Below, one piece after another: positions 32,901-37,098 of a stretch of 64,000 nucleotides of DNA. Below the pieces are notes generated by a model that worked only from the letters and a program-made list of their open reading frames with translations, did no database searches and had not been told where the DNA came from. Location: positions 7,030,679 through 7,094,678 of the forward strand of contig OZ022588.1 in the NCBI GenBank assembly GCA_963669155.1. The letters are read 5' to 3'. The DNA comes from Arbacia lixula. Its lineage: Eukaryota > Echinodermata > Echinoidea > Arbacioida > Arbaciidae. How positions within the stretch are numbered: position 1 is the stretch's first letter; every line of letters starts with the position of its first letter. The translations under genes were made by a program, and so were the position numbers.

Positions 32901-34886
32901 AATTGGCATCGGGTAAAGGGAAAGGGAAGAAAGAGAAGGGGCCGCAATTGTAAACCGTGGTATATTTAGTCCAGTTCAGCATTAAGCATGATGCTTTTTA
33001 GGCTAAAGCATCGTGTTTCATGCTGAACTGGATATACAGCATTTTACAACTGCAGCCCCTACCCTTTCTTCCCTTTCCCTTTCCCCAATGCCAATTCATT
33101 TGAGCTGTAGTGTACATAAAACACAAACTGGGTGGTGGGTTACAGTTCTGATAGTTCTGTGGCAATGCAGATGAAAGTGACCCTGTAATCACTTGACTTC
33201 TGAAATTGTGCAAAAGTAGGCCTATGATCAGGACTGTAGGGTCAGGCTCAAGTTATTGAATCAAATTTGATAACAACTGTGGGATGTATAAACATCACAC
33301 ATTTCTCACTTAAAAGTTTTGATTAAAAAAAGAAAAGAACAGAAAATAAAGCAGAAATTGTCTTCAAGAAAAGAAGGGTGAATTGACCAAAAAGCAAACA
33401 ATGACCAAATTGGGGGCAAGTTGGTCAAGGACTCACTGCAAGTTGATTATTTATTTGTAATATCACACCTGAATACCACAGCCACGCCACAGCATGGCCA
33501 AAGGCACAGGGAATCAAATGTGCCATCTTGTCATACTTGTGTGTGCAGTTTGAACCTTTAAATCAACGTATCAGTAAAAGGGCCAAAAATGGCTTACAAG
33601 TTTTTTAAAGTATATTTTCACGACTGTGCCACAGTCAGAATCAGAGAGGCTCAGCTCAGCCTCAGCAAGGCTTCATTTCCACTCATGATTGGCACTGAGA
33701 TTGCATCTGGCTCCTCTGAACGCCCTATCTAGAGACTGAACATTACACCTGTACACTGTATGTCGATCGATGCGGGTCGCCATCTTGAATATGAAAACGC
33801 TAATGTTAATGCATATATGAATAAGTAATTTCACACATGCGCAATATTTTTTCTCGCTTGTTTGCCGTGTGCTACTTTTTTTCTGTTGAACCGATTAACG
33901 ATTTAAATATTCATAGACAACAACTCGTCGTACAATCTGATTGGTCAAATTTATGTCAGACTCGAGTAGATCAAGAACGTCTGCGATAAACGTGTGATCG
34001 GCGGAAAGTAAGTCTTTAATTTTCACCTTTCGAATTTTTCGGGCGGATTTTAGCCCTAGAAATTTATAAATTTATAAGATTTGTTGCAACATAGCTTGAA
34101 AGATGTTAAAATTTTACTTTTTTAGACGAAGTAGCTATGATATTTATTTCAAAATCCGTCTTCCCATAGACTTTGCACTAATTGGGTAAACTTTGGTGGA
34201 AACCTTGTTTTTGCTTGTACATTGTAAGGACCCTGCCATCGTGCGTTCGGTGTGGATGTACCGTCTCTATTCAGGGGATATGTCCAAAAATGTCATTTTG
34301 ATTAAAGAATGCCCCGAATGAGACGGTTATTCCTGTCTAGATTGGCTCCAACATGAAAAGTGAATTGAGACAGAATTTCAACAGCATGCAGCACAGTGCC
34401 ACAGACATCAGACACAGTGTGTAATTTGGAATGTTGTGAACAAATTACCATTAAGAGATTGATAGGGATTTGATGTATTGTTTTGGAAATTGAGAAGAAC
34501 AAACCATAAGCAAGTGGTATCTGTTTTTTGTTAGCATGTTAGAGTAGGATCTAAGTTAGGAGGGTTCACTGTCCTACCGCGAAATACCGGTAGACAATAT
34601 GTATCTGTGCACTGTTTTGTATGCAGCAGGACAGGCGTTCAAACGTAATATTTTCCCACGCACTTTCAAAACAACGTTACGAAACACATCCCTATAGAAC
34701 TTTTCCACTCTAATACAACACAAAATTAACCATTAATTGAAATATAAAATATAAATCTACAACACTAATGGATCAAAGCAACCACAGGCACTCGTTTAAT
34801 GTATATCTAACTGACCAATCAAGAAAGAAATTAGTCACAGTAAAGCAGTTTGTTAAATTGTACGGAAACACTCACCCAAACGCCAT
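3755..34886 (-). CDS. CEP350: CEP350 (centrosome-associated protein 350), whole gene
   Basis: Large centrosomal/centriolar scaffold; in vertebrates CEP350 works with FOP/CEP43 at centrioles, anchors microtubules and supports centriole stability and ciliogenesis. Coding exons, 5' to 3': 32823-32837, 30868-30911, 30015-30182, 28394-28460, 26143-27923, 25323-25692, 24019-24201, 23298-23495, 22787-22965, 22137-22286, 19654-19819, 19019-19290, 18480-18574, 17915-18146, 17168-17479, 16466-16927, 15891-16087, 14668-15421, 14170-14310, 13291-13703, 12933-13029, 12258-12410, 11623-11870, 9480-9874, 8928-9088, 8162-8540, 6571-7583, 3755-5989. All junction phases agree and the product is about 3,625 residues (human about 3,117). 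Landmarks that match human CEP350 in order are VRKVASAPPAPTYKGFN, AALKATAA-type helix, MAAELNLLETLEES, LEWLEHQKK, SDQSDIEGRVRALKD, the CAP-Gly domain and the C-terminal DHVDEILIDELKEEE. The extreme 5' end is unresolved. Confidence 0.95.
5758..5965 (-). other. CEP350: CAP-Gly domain of CEP350
   Basis: About 69 residues from IGERVLIGG to KLTSLP. The glycines and aromatic residues of the fold are kept. The EEY/F-binding loop that is GKNDG in CLIP-170 reads GTNNG here, and GNNNG in human CEP350. Family knowledge: CAP-Gly domains bind C-terminal EEY/F peptides of tubulin or partners. Confidence 0.95.
6571..7583 (-). CDS. CEP350: CEP350 exon upstream of CAP-Gly, with YSEDF
   Basis: Disordered Ser/Asp-rich region containing APSYSEDFIGSSAAS at about 6871-6897 (human PYSEDFEVSSF), then DISEQLSEVSVARSNHS (human EISECLSEKSLSIHSN). 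It ends RLEALGQ at a GTTAGT donor, directly before the CAP-Gly exon. Confidence 0.95.
8162..8540 (-). CDS. CEP350: CEP350 exon (TYDSFIANTKAELEEE)
   Basis: Matches human SYDEFIKKTEAELSQD, then AKPQIKQPKA (human AKPQIKTLSS) and a Ser/Gly-rich tail ending ASHHSEG at GTGAGA. Confidence 0.95.
8580..8665. mobile_element. Short dispersed repeat (CCAGGCCTTGAAAACCC)
   Basis: CEP350 intronic copy of the sequence tandemly repeated at 57,797-58,025: same CAGGCCTTGAAAACCC start, and internal arms (ATTTGCAT / ATGCAAAT) that can pair. Possibly a small MITE-like element. Confidence 0.5.
8928..9088 (-). CDS. CEP350: CEP350 exon (ASDQSDIEGRVRALKD)
   Basis: Near-identical to human TSDQSDIEGRIRALKDELRK and LKAQEASLIKQLE: here DQSDIEGRVRALKDALKRRK and LKAQEASLKKQLE. 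Highly basic helix. Donor GTAAAG. Confidence 0.97.
9480..9874 (-). CDS. CEP350: CEP350 exon (Gly/Pro/Ser-rich)
   Basis: SISESPHLPGG, then FHEYTSDSFESSAADHT, a Gly/Pro-rich stretch and SESEKSFSQNMS before a phase-1 donor GTTAGT. It joins to ETASDQSDIEG, matching human QSETTSDQSDIEG. Confidence 0.9.
10012..10140 (-). mobile_element. tRNA-derived SINE fragment
   Basis: On the minus strand there is an A-box-like TGGTTAGCTCGGTGG, and about 35 bases later a B-box-like GAGGTTCAAGTACC, with a TCGGCGGCCAG spacer. This is the internal Pol III promoter layout of tRNA-derived SINEs. It does not fold as a convincing full tRNA (weak acceptor stem). It lies in the CEP350 intron between 9,874 and 11,623. 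Confidence 0.6.
11144..11580. mobile_element. MITE with TTAAAGACAGGGTGTC ends
   Basis: Left end TTAAAGACAGGGTGTC then TCATTTGCAA; right end TTGCAAATG..GACACCC then TGTCTTTAA. The arms are inverted over about 28 bases and enclose 437 bp without an ORF. TA at both borders fits a TA-target (Tc1/mariner-like) non-autonomous element. Confidence 0.75.
11623..11870 (-). CDS. CEP350: CEP350 exon (TDGDISEELSFKSSNKSE)
   Basis: Ser-rich. DISEELSFKSS resembles the recurrent human segments of the SIPEEL/EISECLSEKS type. Acceptor CATCAG, donor GTACAC, phases agree. Confidence 0.88.
11938..12160. mobile_element. MITE family B, 5'-truncated copy
   Basis: Shares the central palindrome (ATTAAATCACAAATCCTCA and its inverse) and the right arm ending CCCAGTACAGTATATTCCC with the full copy at 56,181-56,553. 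The left arm is missing. Confidence 0.75.
12258..12410 (-). CDS. CEP350: CEP350 exon (VANMEQEVLHLWEG)
   Basis: Matches human IRQMEKQALAAWDKELIKPK. Its acceptor (CCACCAG) abuts the 40-bp minisatellite at 12,415-12,775. Donor GTAAGA, phase 0. Confidence 0.93.
12415..12775. repeat. 40-bp minisatellite (ATTCATTGGTAGATTGAT)
   Basis: The unit start recurs at 12461, 12501, 12541, 12581, 12619 and 12657, then with more divergence to about 12775. It lies directly upstream (on the minus strand) of the acceptor of CEP350 exon 12258-12410, so the polypyrimidine/branch region belongs to the array edge. Confidence 0.9.
12933..13029 (-). CDS. CEP350: CEP350 exon (NAEELLAWKQRLDEEE)
   Basis: Matches human LTKREQKLMQRRQHAEELLE and WKRRLDAEEAE. 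Donor GTGTGT, acceptor TTTCCAG. Confidence 0.95.
13291..13703 (-). CDS. CEP350: CEP350 exon (AEIKAKLGAQKQSSLERQR)
   Basis: Continues the coiled coil (human AEIKRLQEANKAARKERQ), then a Pro/Thr-rich linker, ending QRLKMLQQPLNTK (human MQKLKKMRSRMDEK). The donor splits the last Lys. Confidence 0.94.
14170..14310 (-). CDS. CEP350: CEP350 coiled-coil exon (AELEWLEHQKKRL)
   Basis: Matches human KTKAELAWLEHQKKHLRDK and LRKKQRGLLLRLQQEK: here KTNAELEWLEHQKKRLKEKE and LRKRQRALLTKLQAEQ. Phase 0 on both sides. Confidence 0.96.
14668..15421 (-). CDS. CEP350: CEP350 exon with YSEDF and MK-helix
   Basis: Ser/Thr-rich and containing AQYSEDFTHTAS. It ends RIQRQLKEEEARSQQQVTLL, then KLREK, matching human MVRQYMKEEEMRAAHQSSLLRLREK. 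Acceptor TTATAG, donor GTATGC. Confidence 0.95.
15891..16087 (-). CDS. CEP350: CEP350 exon (poly-Pro then Ala-rich helix)
   Basis: TQKASATQPA is followed by a run of eight prolines, then HLVAAESAKAATSAAVMAAL and LQQLDMLKEMRASLL. Acceptor TTCACAG, donor GTGAGG. Confidence 0.88.
16466..16927 (-). CDS. CEP350: CEP350 coiled-coil exon (MAAELNLLETLEES)
   Basis: Close match to human MAAELSYLNAIEESVRQLSDVERVRGISLAQQES: here AELNLLETLEESARQLSEAE and then TALAQRESASLARILQ. A long Glu/Arg/Ala-rich coiled coil follows. Acceptor CTGTCAG, donor GTGAGT, phase 0. Confidence 0.95.
17168..17479 (-). CDS. CEP350: CEP350 exon, disordered segment
   Basis: 104 codons in phase 0, from KSTSQADQQSHSDGVGSR to GSS before a GTTAGT donor. 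No recognisable domain; identified by phase, splice signals and position. Confidence 0.82.
17915..18146 (-). CDS. CEP350: CEP350 exon, Ser/Arg/Pro-rich
   Basis: Reads SLSISDKKRSRTPSPRP and further SSRGSHSPPSD, ending IRSLIEDLK. Acceptor TGTACAG, donor GTGGGA. Disordered basic region with many SP sites, plausible for cell-cycle kinases. Confidence 0.85.
18340..18475. repeat. Polypurine (GGGAGAGGAAG) tract
   Basis: Purine-only GGAAGGGAGAG repeats on the plus strand, starting a few bases after the donor of CEP350 exon 18480-18574. The pre-mRNA carries a long CU tract (possible PTB-type binding). Confidence 0.85.
18480..18574 (-). CDS. CEP350: CEP350 short exon (DATASRPPTGRS)
   Basis: A 95-base exon with TTTCAG acceptor and GTGAGT donor; phase 0 in, phase 2 out. 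Ser/Pro-rich. The intron just after the donor is a long polypyrimidine tract on the coding strand. Confidence 0.85.
18685..18975. repeat. ATC/CAC triplets and CCCAG / CACCTGCACC short tandem repeats
   Basis: ATCACC/ATCATC-type triplets run from about 18,690 to 18,885. Then CAGCCCAGCCCAGCC (about 18,906-18,926) and three CCCACCTGCACC units (18,930-18,970), all in a CEP350 intron. Confidence 0.8.
19019..19290 (-). CDS. CEP350: CEP350 exon with a YSDDF motif
   Basis: Starts (E)LLARQRASPPHPS, contains PPTYSDDFTEGSR (human SYEDDFVSSPGT), and ends SRSNPSGR at a GTAAGG donor. Acceptor CTCACAG. Ser/Pro-rich and disordered. Confidence 0.9.
19654..19819 (-). CDS. CEP350: CEP350 exon (LSVIDIYMRRYQEEQR)
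   Basis: Its end matches human HSVINIFTKSYQLYGK. It begins FKSLPSRVQTRL after CTGCAG. This acceptor and the first 18 exon bases are the unit copied in the intronic array at 19,820-20,830. Donor GTAAGT, phase 1. Confidence 0.9.
19820..20830. repeat. Array copying a CEP350 splice acceptor and exon start
   Basis: About ten units of 60-140 bp. Each holds, on the minus strand, a version of CTGCAG then TTCAAGAGCTTGCCAAGT (the real acceptor and first 18 bases of exon 19654-19819), followed by TGAGTACTCTCAGTATATGA and a C-rich run. Copies lie near 19903, 20040, 20150, 20257, 20350, 20413, 20510, 20585, 20650 and 20720. The plus strand has many G runs of 8-14. Confidence 0.88.
21662..21820. mobile_element. 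MITE family A copy 1 (ACCATGGTAGTTACCATTGATGG)
   Basis: A palindrome from AGGGCCATTTTGCATGTG to CATATGCAACATGGCCC, with inner arms AACTTACCATCAATG / CATTGATGG..AACTT. Same family as 22,612-22,745 and 62,637-62,795. Confidence 0.75.
21970..22052. mobile_element. MITE family A, right-half copy
   Basis: Holds GCTGTTACCATGGTAGTTACC to TTTTATGCAACGGGGCC, the right half of the family A element. Confidence 0.65.
22137..22286 (-). CDS. CEP350: CEP350 exon (SDGESLSEGPLSDESSEAE)
   Basis: Matches human SIDSVSEGPLLSEGSLSEEEGDQ. The acceptor GTGAATAG was chosen because it is the only nearby AG that keeps the frame (IRLSSVTRPQ). Donor GTGAGA. Confidence 0.9.
22612..22745. mobile_element. MITE family A copy 3
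   Basis: GGTAACTCTGTCATCAATGG to TTTTATGCAATGGGGCCAAG, with a middle part like the 62,637 copy (GCCAAAATCAAATTCAAGG). It lies immediately downstream of the donor of CEP350 exon 22787-22965. Confidence 0.7.
22787..22965 (-). CDS. CEP350: CEP350 exon carrying an IQ motif
   Basis: Encodes VSNLSQQAHHSEKSREQ followed by SAATTIQAAFRGHQVRQKL, a full IQ (calmodulin/light-chain binding) consensus IQxxxRGxxxR at 22862-22894. Acceptor CCTTAG, donor GTATGT, phases consistent. I do not recall an IQ motif at this place in human CEP350. Confidence 0.88.
23298..23495 (-). CDS. CEP350: CEP350 exon, disordered segment
   Basis: Reads GSTAARWAYPIPEG through DYSVFTGLLPG. Splice sites CTGCAG and GTATGT; phases agree on both sides. 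Low-complexity Pro/Ala region with little conservation. Confidence 0.85.
24019..24201 (-). CDS. CEP350: CEP350 exon (KAERIAAIKATAAALQGRL)
   Basis: Matches the human helix SKLDRIEALKATAASLSSRIE. Acceptor GATCAG at the 24,202 side, phase-1 donor GTCAGT. Confidence 0.92.
24725..24855. mobile_element. Fold-back element (AGGGACTGGCATAA arms)
   Basis: AGTATAATGAAAATTATC..GGAGGGACTGGCATA..ACTATTTTTTCCTCGG pairs with CCGAAGG..-like CCTCGGAAAAAATAGT..TATGCCACTCCCTCC..GATAATTTCCACTATAC. The tight loop is around GGCTTCGCCC. Confidence 0.7.
24890..25035. mobile_element. MITE family C copy (CTGGTTCTAAAC...GTTTAGAACCGG)
   Basis: Terminal inverted CTGGTTCTAAAC and GTTTAGAACCGG, with inner GAGATTTACTGGTCTGACATTG, matching in reverse the copy at 45,941-46,075. 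Confidence 0.7.
25323..25692 (-). CDS. CEP350: CEP350 exon (SDKENRAFWSTSSSD)
   Basis: Begins MDVTGSDKENRAFWS, matching human SGESDKENKVQERPPSASSSSD. The rest is Ser/Pro-rich disordered sequence. The phase-1 donor GTTAGT joins the next exon through a split valine. Confidence 0.9.
25855..25895. repeat. Poly-C run
   Basis: C-only blocks broken by TG and T, in a CEP350 intron. Similar homopolymer runs lie at 28,680, 30,306 (G), 32,608 (C) and 36,168-36,210 (C then A). Confidence 0.8.
26143..27923 (-). CDS. CEP350: CEP350 large N-terminal exon
   Basis: A 594-codon exon with the strongest N-terminal homology. VRKVASAPPAPTYKGFN (human VRKVATAPPAPAYKGFN), WREGQKTVRKVLGPPP (human WRDGQKLVKKILGPAP), and the coiled coil VRHYQAEEVQKYMAKQ with the following RRKRQLEERKHK segment. 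It also holds LRERIQQQKIMASKLS. Mostly disordered apart from short helices. Acceptor TTGCAG, donor GTAATT. Confidence 0.95.
27924..28393 (-). other. CEP350 intron, no feature seen
   Basis: AT-rich intron; no coding exon, repeat array or hairpin noticed. Confidence 0.6.
28394..28460 (-). CDS. CEP350: CEP350 exon, basic linker (67 bp)
   Basis: Starts SKPDQKSRNHPYDKP and ends KKKVTIK plus one base; bounded by TGTACAG and GTAAGT. Basic, like the human KSRKEKSRSP region. The leftover base joins correctly to exon 26143-27923. Confidence 0.8.
28905..29275. repeat. Minisatellite (GTGGTCTTTATAGGTAGGTGG), left part
   Basis: About nine units of 38-50 bp built on GGTGG(T/C)CTTT(A/C)TA.AGGT. It resumes at 29,862-29,990 after an inserted fold-back element. 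A single-copy relative lies at about 58,120-58,210. Confidence 0.85.
29279..29860. mobile_element. Complex fold-back element inserted in a minisatellite
   Basis: Ends ATGCTTTTCACACTGGCAAA and TTTGCCAGTGTGAAAAGCAT are exact inverses. The interior has a near-perfect palindrome (CTTAGCCCCGTACTATAGG and its inverse, 29,309-29,370) and several direct copies of AGTACGGGGCTAAG...CCAGTGTGAAAAGC. It splits the flanking minisatellite, so it inserted later. Confidence 0.85.
29862..29990. repeat. Minisatellite, right part
   Basis: GGTGATCTTTCTATACAG, GTGGTCTTTATAGATACTG and GTGGTCTTTATAGGTAGG units continue the array interrupted at 29,279. Confidence 0.8.
30015..30182 (-). CDS. CEP350: CEP350 N-terminal exon (LYRAEARMEHLETH)
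   Basis: A 56-codon exon in phase 0 on both sides, bounded by CTCCAG and GTAAAG. It completes the N-terminal helix and then becomes a Pro/Ser-rich linker. Phase fits both neighbours. Confidence 0.8.
30868..30911 (-). CDS. CEP350: CEP350 N-terminal exon (LANAWENITDAKSA)
   Basis: Forty-four bases between CTGCAG and GTAAGT. The translation resembles the human CEP350 N-terminal helix around SWDALSQTKAALRHIE when joined to the following exon (LYRAEARMEHLE). Confidence 0.75.
30912..32822 (-). other. CEP350 intron with a recent tandem duplication
   Basis: Apart from the 263-bp duplication (31,595-32,134) and a poly-C run (about 32,608-32,623), it is AT-rich. A donor-like ATGGATATGCT|GTAAGT at about 31,470-31,490 gives a stop if used in frame. 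Confidence 0.6.
31595..32134. repeat. Identical 263-bp tandem duplication
   Basis: Copy 1 31,595-31,857 and copy 2 31,872-32,134 (period 277), identical as far as I can read. They are separated by a 14-base spacer that itself repeats GAGCTCAGAGCTGAG. Confidence 0.95.
32823..32837 (-). CDS. CEP350: CEP350 microexon (15 bp)
   Basis: Fifteen bases lie between a TTTTTGCAG acceptor and a GTAAGT donor. In the frame required by the next exon it reads (x)KYWI-E, giving the continuous helix-like KYWIELANAWENITD. Short but with excellent splice signals on both sides. Confidence 0.55.
32885..33118. mobile_element. Fold-back MITE (CACTACAGCTCAAAGGAATTGG)
   Basis: About 230 bp. Left arm CACTACAGCTCAAAGGAATT..GGGAAAGGGAAGAAAG..CCAGTTCAGCAT; right arm ATGCTGAACTGG..CTTTCTTCCCTTTCCC..AATTCATTTGAGCTGTAGTG. 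Almost the whole element folds on itself, with TA at both borders. It sits just upstream of the CEP350 microexon. Confidence 0.85.
33749..33783 (-). CDS. CEP350: CEP350 speculative linking exon (35 bp)
   Basis: A 35-base block lies between an AG acceptor (TTTTCATATTCAAG) and a donor GTGTAA. Its length is 3n+2, which is exactly what is needed to join the putative start exon to exon 32823-32837 without a stop. It also begins ATGGCGACC and could instead be an alternative first exon. There is no homology support; this is inference from phase alone. Confidence 0.2.
33784..34875. other. CEP350 5' intron (or alternative promoter region)
   Basis: No secure exon. Near 33,780-34,010 there are a CAAGATGGCG motif (minus strand), a CCAAT-type ATTGGTCA at 33,941-33,948 and a plus-strand donor GGAAA|GTAAGT at 34,007. 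These would fit an alternative bidirectional start site. The rest is AT-rich. Confidence 0.35.
34876..34886 (-). CDS. CEP350: CEP350 putative first coding exon (ATG GCG TTT GG)
   Basis: A good start context (CAAGATGGCG) is followed after 11 coding bases by a strong donor GTGAGT, just inside a CpG-rich region. Reading MAF leaves two leftover bases, whereas exon 32823-32837 needs one. Direct splicing therefore fails, and at least one exon of length 3n+2 or another start is required. The frame is also open upstream (to 35150), but that stretch looks like 5' UTR. Confidence 0.4.
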
Positions 34887-35270
34887 CTTGGTTTGATTTG
34901 CTATAATGCTGCATTGTGGGACATATCCTCTATACGCTGAACCAAGTTGTGTGCTTCCTCGTACACAGAGTTTGCACATCAGCGAAAGACAGGAAGGCGG
35001 AGCTGCGCTGGGCGCAGGGTGGGTTTGTGCTTTCGATGATATCATCGCATCGGACCTTGATGACCCAATCGCGACTCGCGAGAGCGCACGAAGCAGATTG
35101 CCAGTTTTGCCGCTAGCTAGTGCTGTTGCTGTACATGTTGGCTTGTGCATATGAGCCTAGCCTTCTCTAGCTGCTAGCTAGCTGAACGGGAAAGGACTGG
35201 GGCTTCCTACCTCTAACCTGAGCTGGCCGGCTAGGCTGTGTCCCGTCGGCGCGGGGTGCAGTAAAGCACT
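34887..35270. promoter_or_regulatory. Putative bidirectional promoter (CEP350 / torsin)
   Basis: The most CpG-dense stretch outside exons (for example GCGACTCGCGAGAGCGCACG at 35,070-35,090). On the minus strand TCCCACAATGCA (ZNF143/SBS-like) lies about 25 bases before AAGATGGCG (YY1-like) at the putative CEP350 start. A CCAAT box (ACCCAATCGCG) lies at about 35,063. It separates CEP350 (minus) from the torsin gene (plus). Confidence 0.5.
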
Positions 35271-36815
35271 AAAGTAAAGGTAGATCTTGTGCCTGGAGCT
35301 TGTGGAATGGCTGGGGATCGAAACTCAATCTGTGTTATGCCGTGGGATCCGCTGAGTTTGCATCTGGCTCCCTTTTAGATGTAAAAAAGTAATTTTCATA
35401 CAAGAATGACCCAAATTATTCTTGTTTCTGGAGTGGACTCTCCGAGATTGATCATATTCATAATGACTGGTGGGTGGTTGTAAAATATGTAACCTTTTAG
35501 ACTTTATTTTTAAATTCCTTCCTGGTACTGTATGCTTTAGTCCACCTAAAATATACCTCCCTCTAGTCCCTACCTCTTGTACCGAATAGATAGCTGGATG
35601 AAGAATATAAGTTGGATTCGCTAAGATCGCATCTGGCTCTGAATGCCCTTTTTATTCTACTTTGTCTTAGATTTTGGGGTAGGCCTACATGTCAAAATGA
35701 TGGAAACTCTAACTCCAATTAAAGAATGTCTTGAGAGAACAAGCTCAAAATTCATAGAGACTGTTGTTGATGACATCTTGCCTTCATTTTGATGGCCCTA
35801 TATCGACCGTATTAGAGACCTCAAACTTGTCATGCTTGTGTATTGAGTAGCAATACAATTTTAGCACAATTTGGGGGTTCCTTCACTGGAAATCAATATT
35901 TTTGTGGTCTATAACATTCTTCATATTAGTCTAGACTCCCTATAAAAGAAATGTTATAATTGTCAAGTGCTGACTTGTTTGAGCACTTGATGTTACCTGT
36001 AATTTCTGACATTTTTAGCTAAAATCTGGACCCTTCTTCCTTTTTTGTAGCAAATTTAAAGTAAAAGCTAGATTTCTTGAATCTGACTCAAAAGCTAGCC
36101 ATCGACCTGTAGATCCAGGTAAACTTGGAGGTTTTGATATGATAGCTCTGAATTAACTCCCCTCCTCCCCCCCCCCCCCCCCCCCAAAAAAAAAAAAAAA
36201 AAAAAAAAAAGAAGAGAAGAAAAAGTGATAACAAACTAGAAACAAATTCACAATTTCTAATCTTGGTGTGGTATAGTGTAGTGTGTTCACTGTGGTGTGT
36301 GTTGATTTTATAGCTACTCTTCCAAAACATCTTACATTAGTTCCTCTGCTTCTATGCATGGGTCATCTTTGCCAGGAATAAGATTAATTCAACATTTTCG
36401 GGGGCTACCCTTTTTTAGCACATTGGCCATTTGGCTACAATTTTACATTGTGTGTATTGGGAATTTCGGGGAGCTCATTTGAACAGTTTCCAGGGCTCGT
36501 TTAAGCATGTCAGGGGTGAAATCGCCCTGAGCCCACGTGTATCTTTTCCCTGTCAGTGTCTTAAAATTCAGTCGGAGACTGACTTTCGAAACTACAGTCT
36601 TAGTCTCAGCTGAGAATACCATCCCTGAAGATGAACTTTATTGAGGTCCTCTGGTGAGATTCAAGTAATATGAGAAGGATCGATTCATACTTCACTTGGA
36701 CTAATTATTTCATTATTTTCTTGAAGGTACCACAGGCAGTTAACTTGGAGAGCCCTGATTTTATATTCTTTTGGAACTGGAGATGAACTACAGCTAGCAT
36801 TTTGCCCTGATTCAG
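35271..36815 (+). other. Probable torsin 5' non-coding intron
   Basis: No coding exon. It ends in an acceptor-like TGCCCTGATTCAG directly before the torsin start exon, so the 5' UTR is probably spliced. It contains a C20-A26 homopolymer pair (36,168-36,210). Confidence 0.4.
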
Positions 36816-36821
36816 TCTAAG

Positions 36822-37098
36822 ATGGAGCCTTGCTTGTGGTCTACACTGCTTGGTTTCATCCCTCCACCATCCAGCATGCCCTGCACACATATTCCATACA
36901 TCACCTGCAGATACCTCCTCATGTTTCTCCTCCTAATGGGTGGGTTGACATGGCAACCGCATCACGGGAGGTCGTCGTCGGGTCAGGTGCTGGAGATGAT
37001 GGGAGTGGCTGCTGCCATCACGTGGTCATGGAAACCGTGGTGTAATGTTAGGGAGTGCTGTGATGAGCCATGGATAAATACAAAAAACATCTCATCAG
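36822..37098 (+). CDS. Torsin exon 1 (signal/hydrophobic N-terminus)
   Basis: First ATG after the in-frame stop at 36795. A hydrophobic run (residues about 31-43) is followed by GVAAAITWSWKPWCNVRECC and the glycosylation-type NIS, ending SS-G at a phase-1 GTGGGT donor. A later Met (MFLLLMGG) could also serve as signal-peptide start. Confidence 0.85.

Noticed and set aside
33440..33475. 32-bp candidate CEP350 linking exon before a GTGAGT donor
   Set aside because: Length fits, but the required frame hits a TAA stop.
34872..35150. 92-residue minus-strand ORF ending in MAFG
   Set aside because: It is the upstream open extension of the putative CEP350 start in a CpG-rich promoter-like region; composition is not protein-like and the Met at 34886 has the better context.
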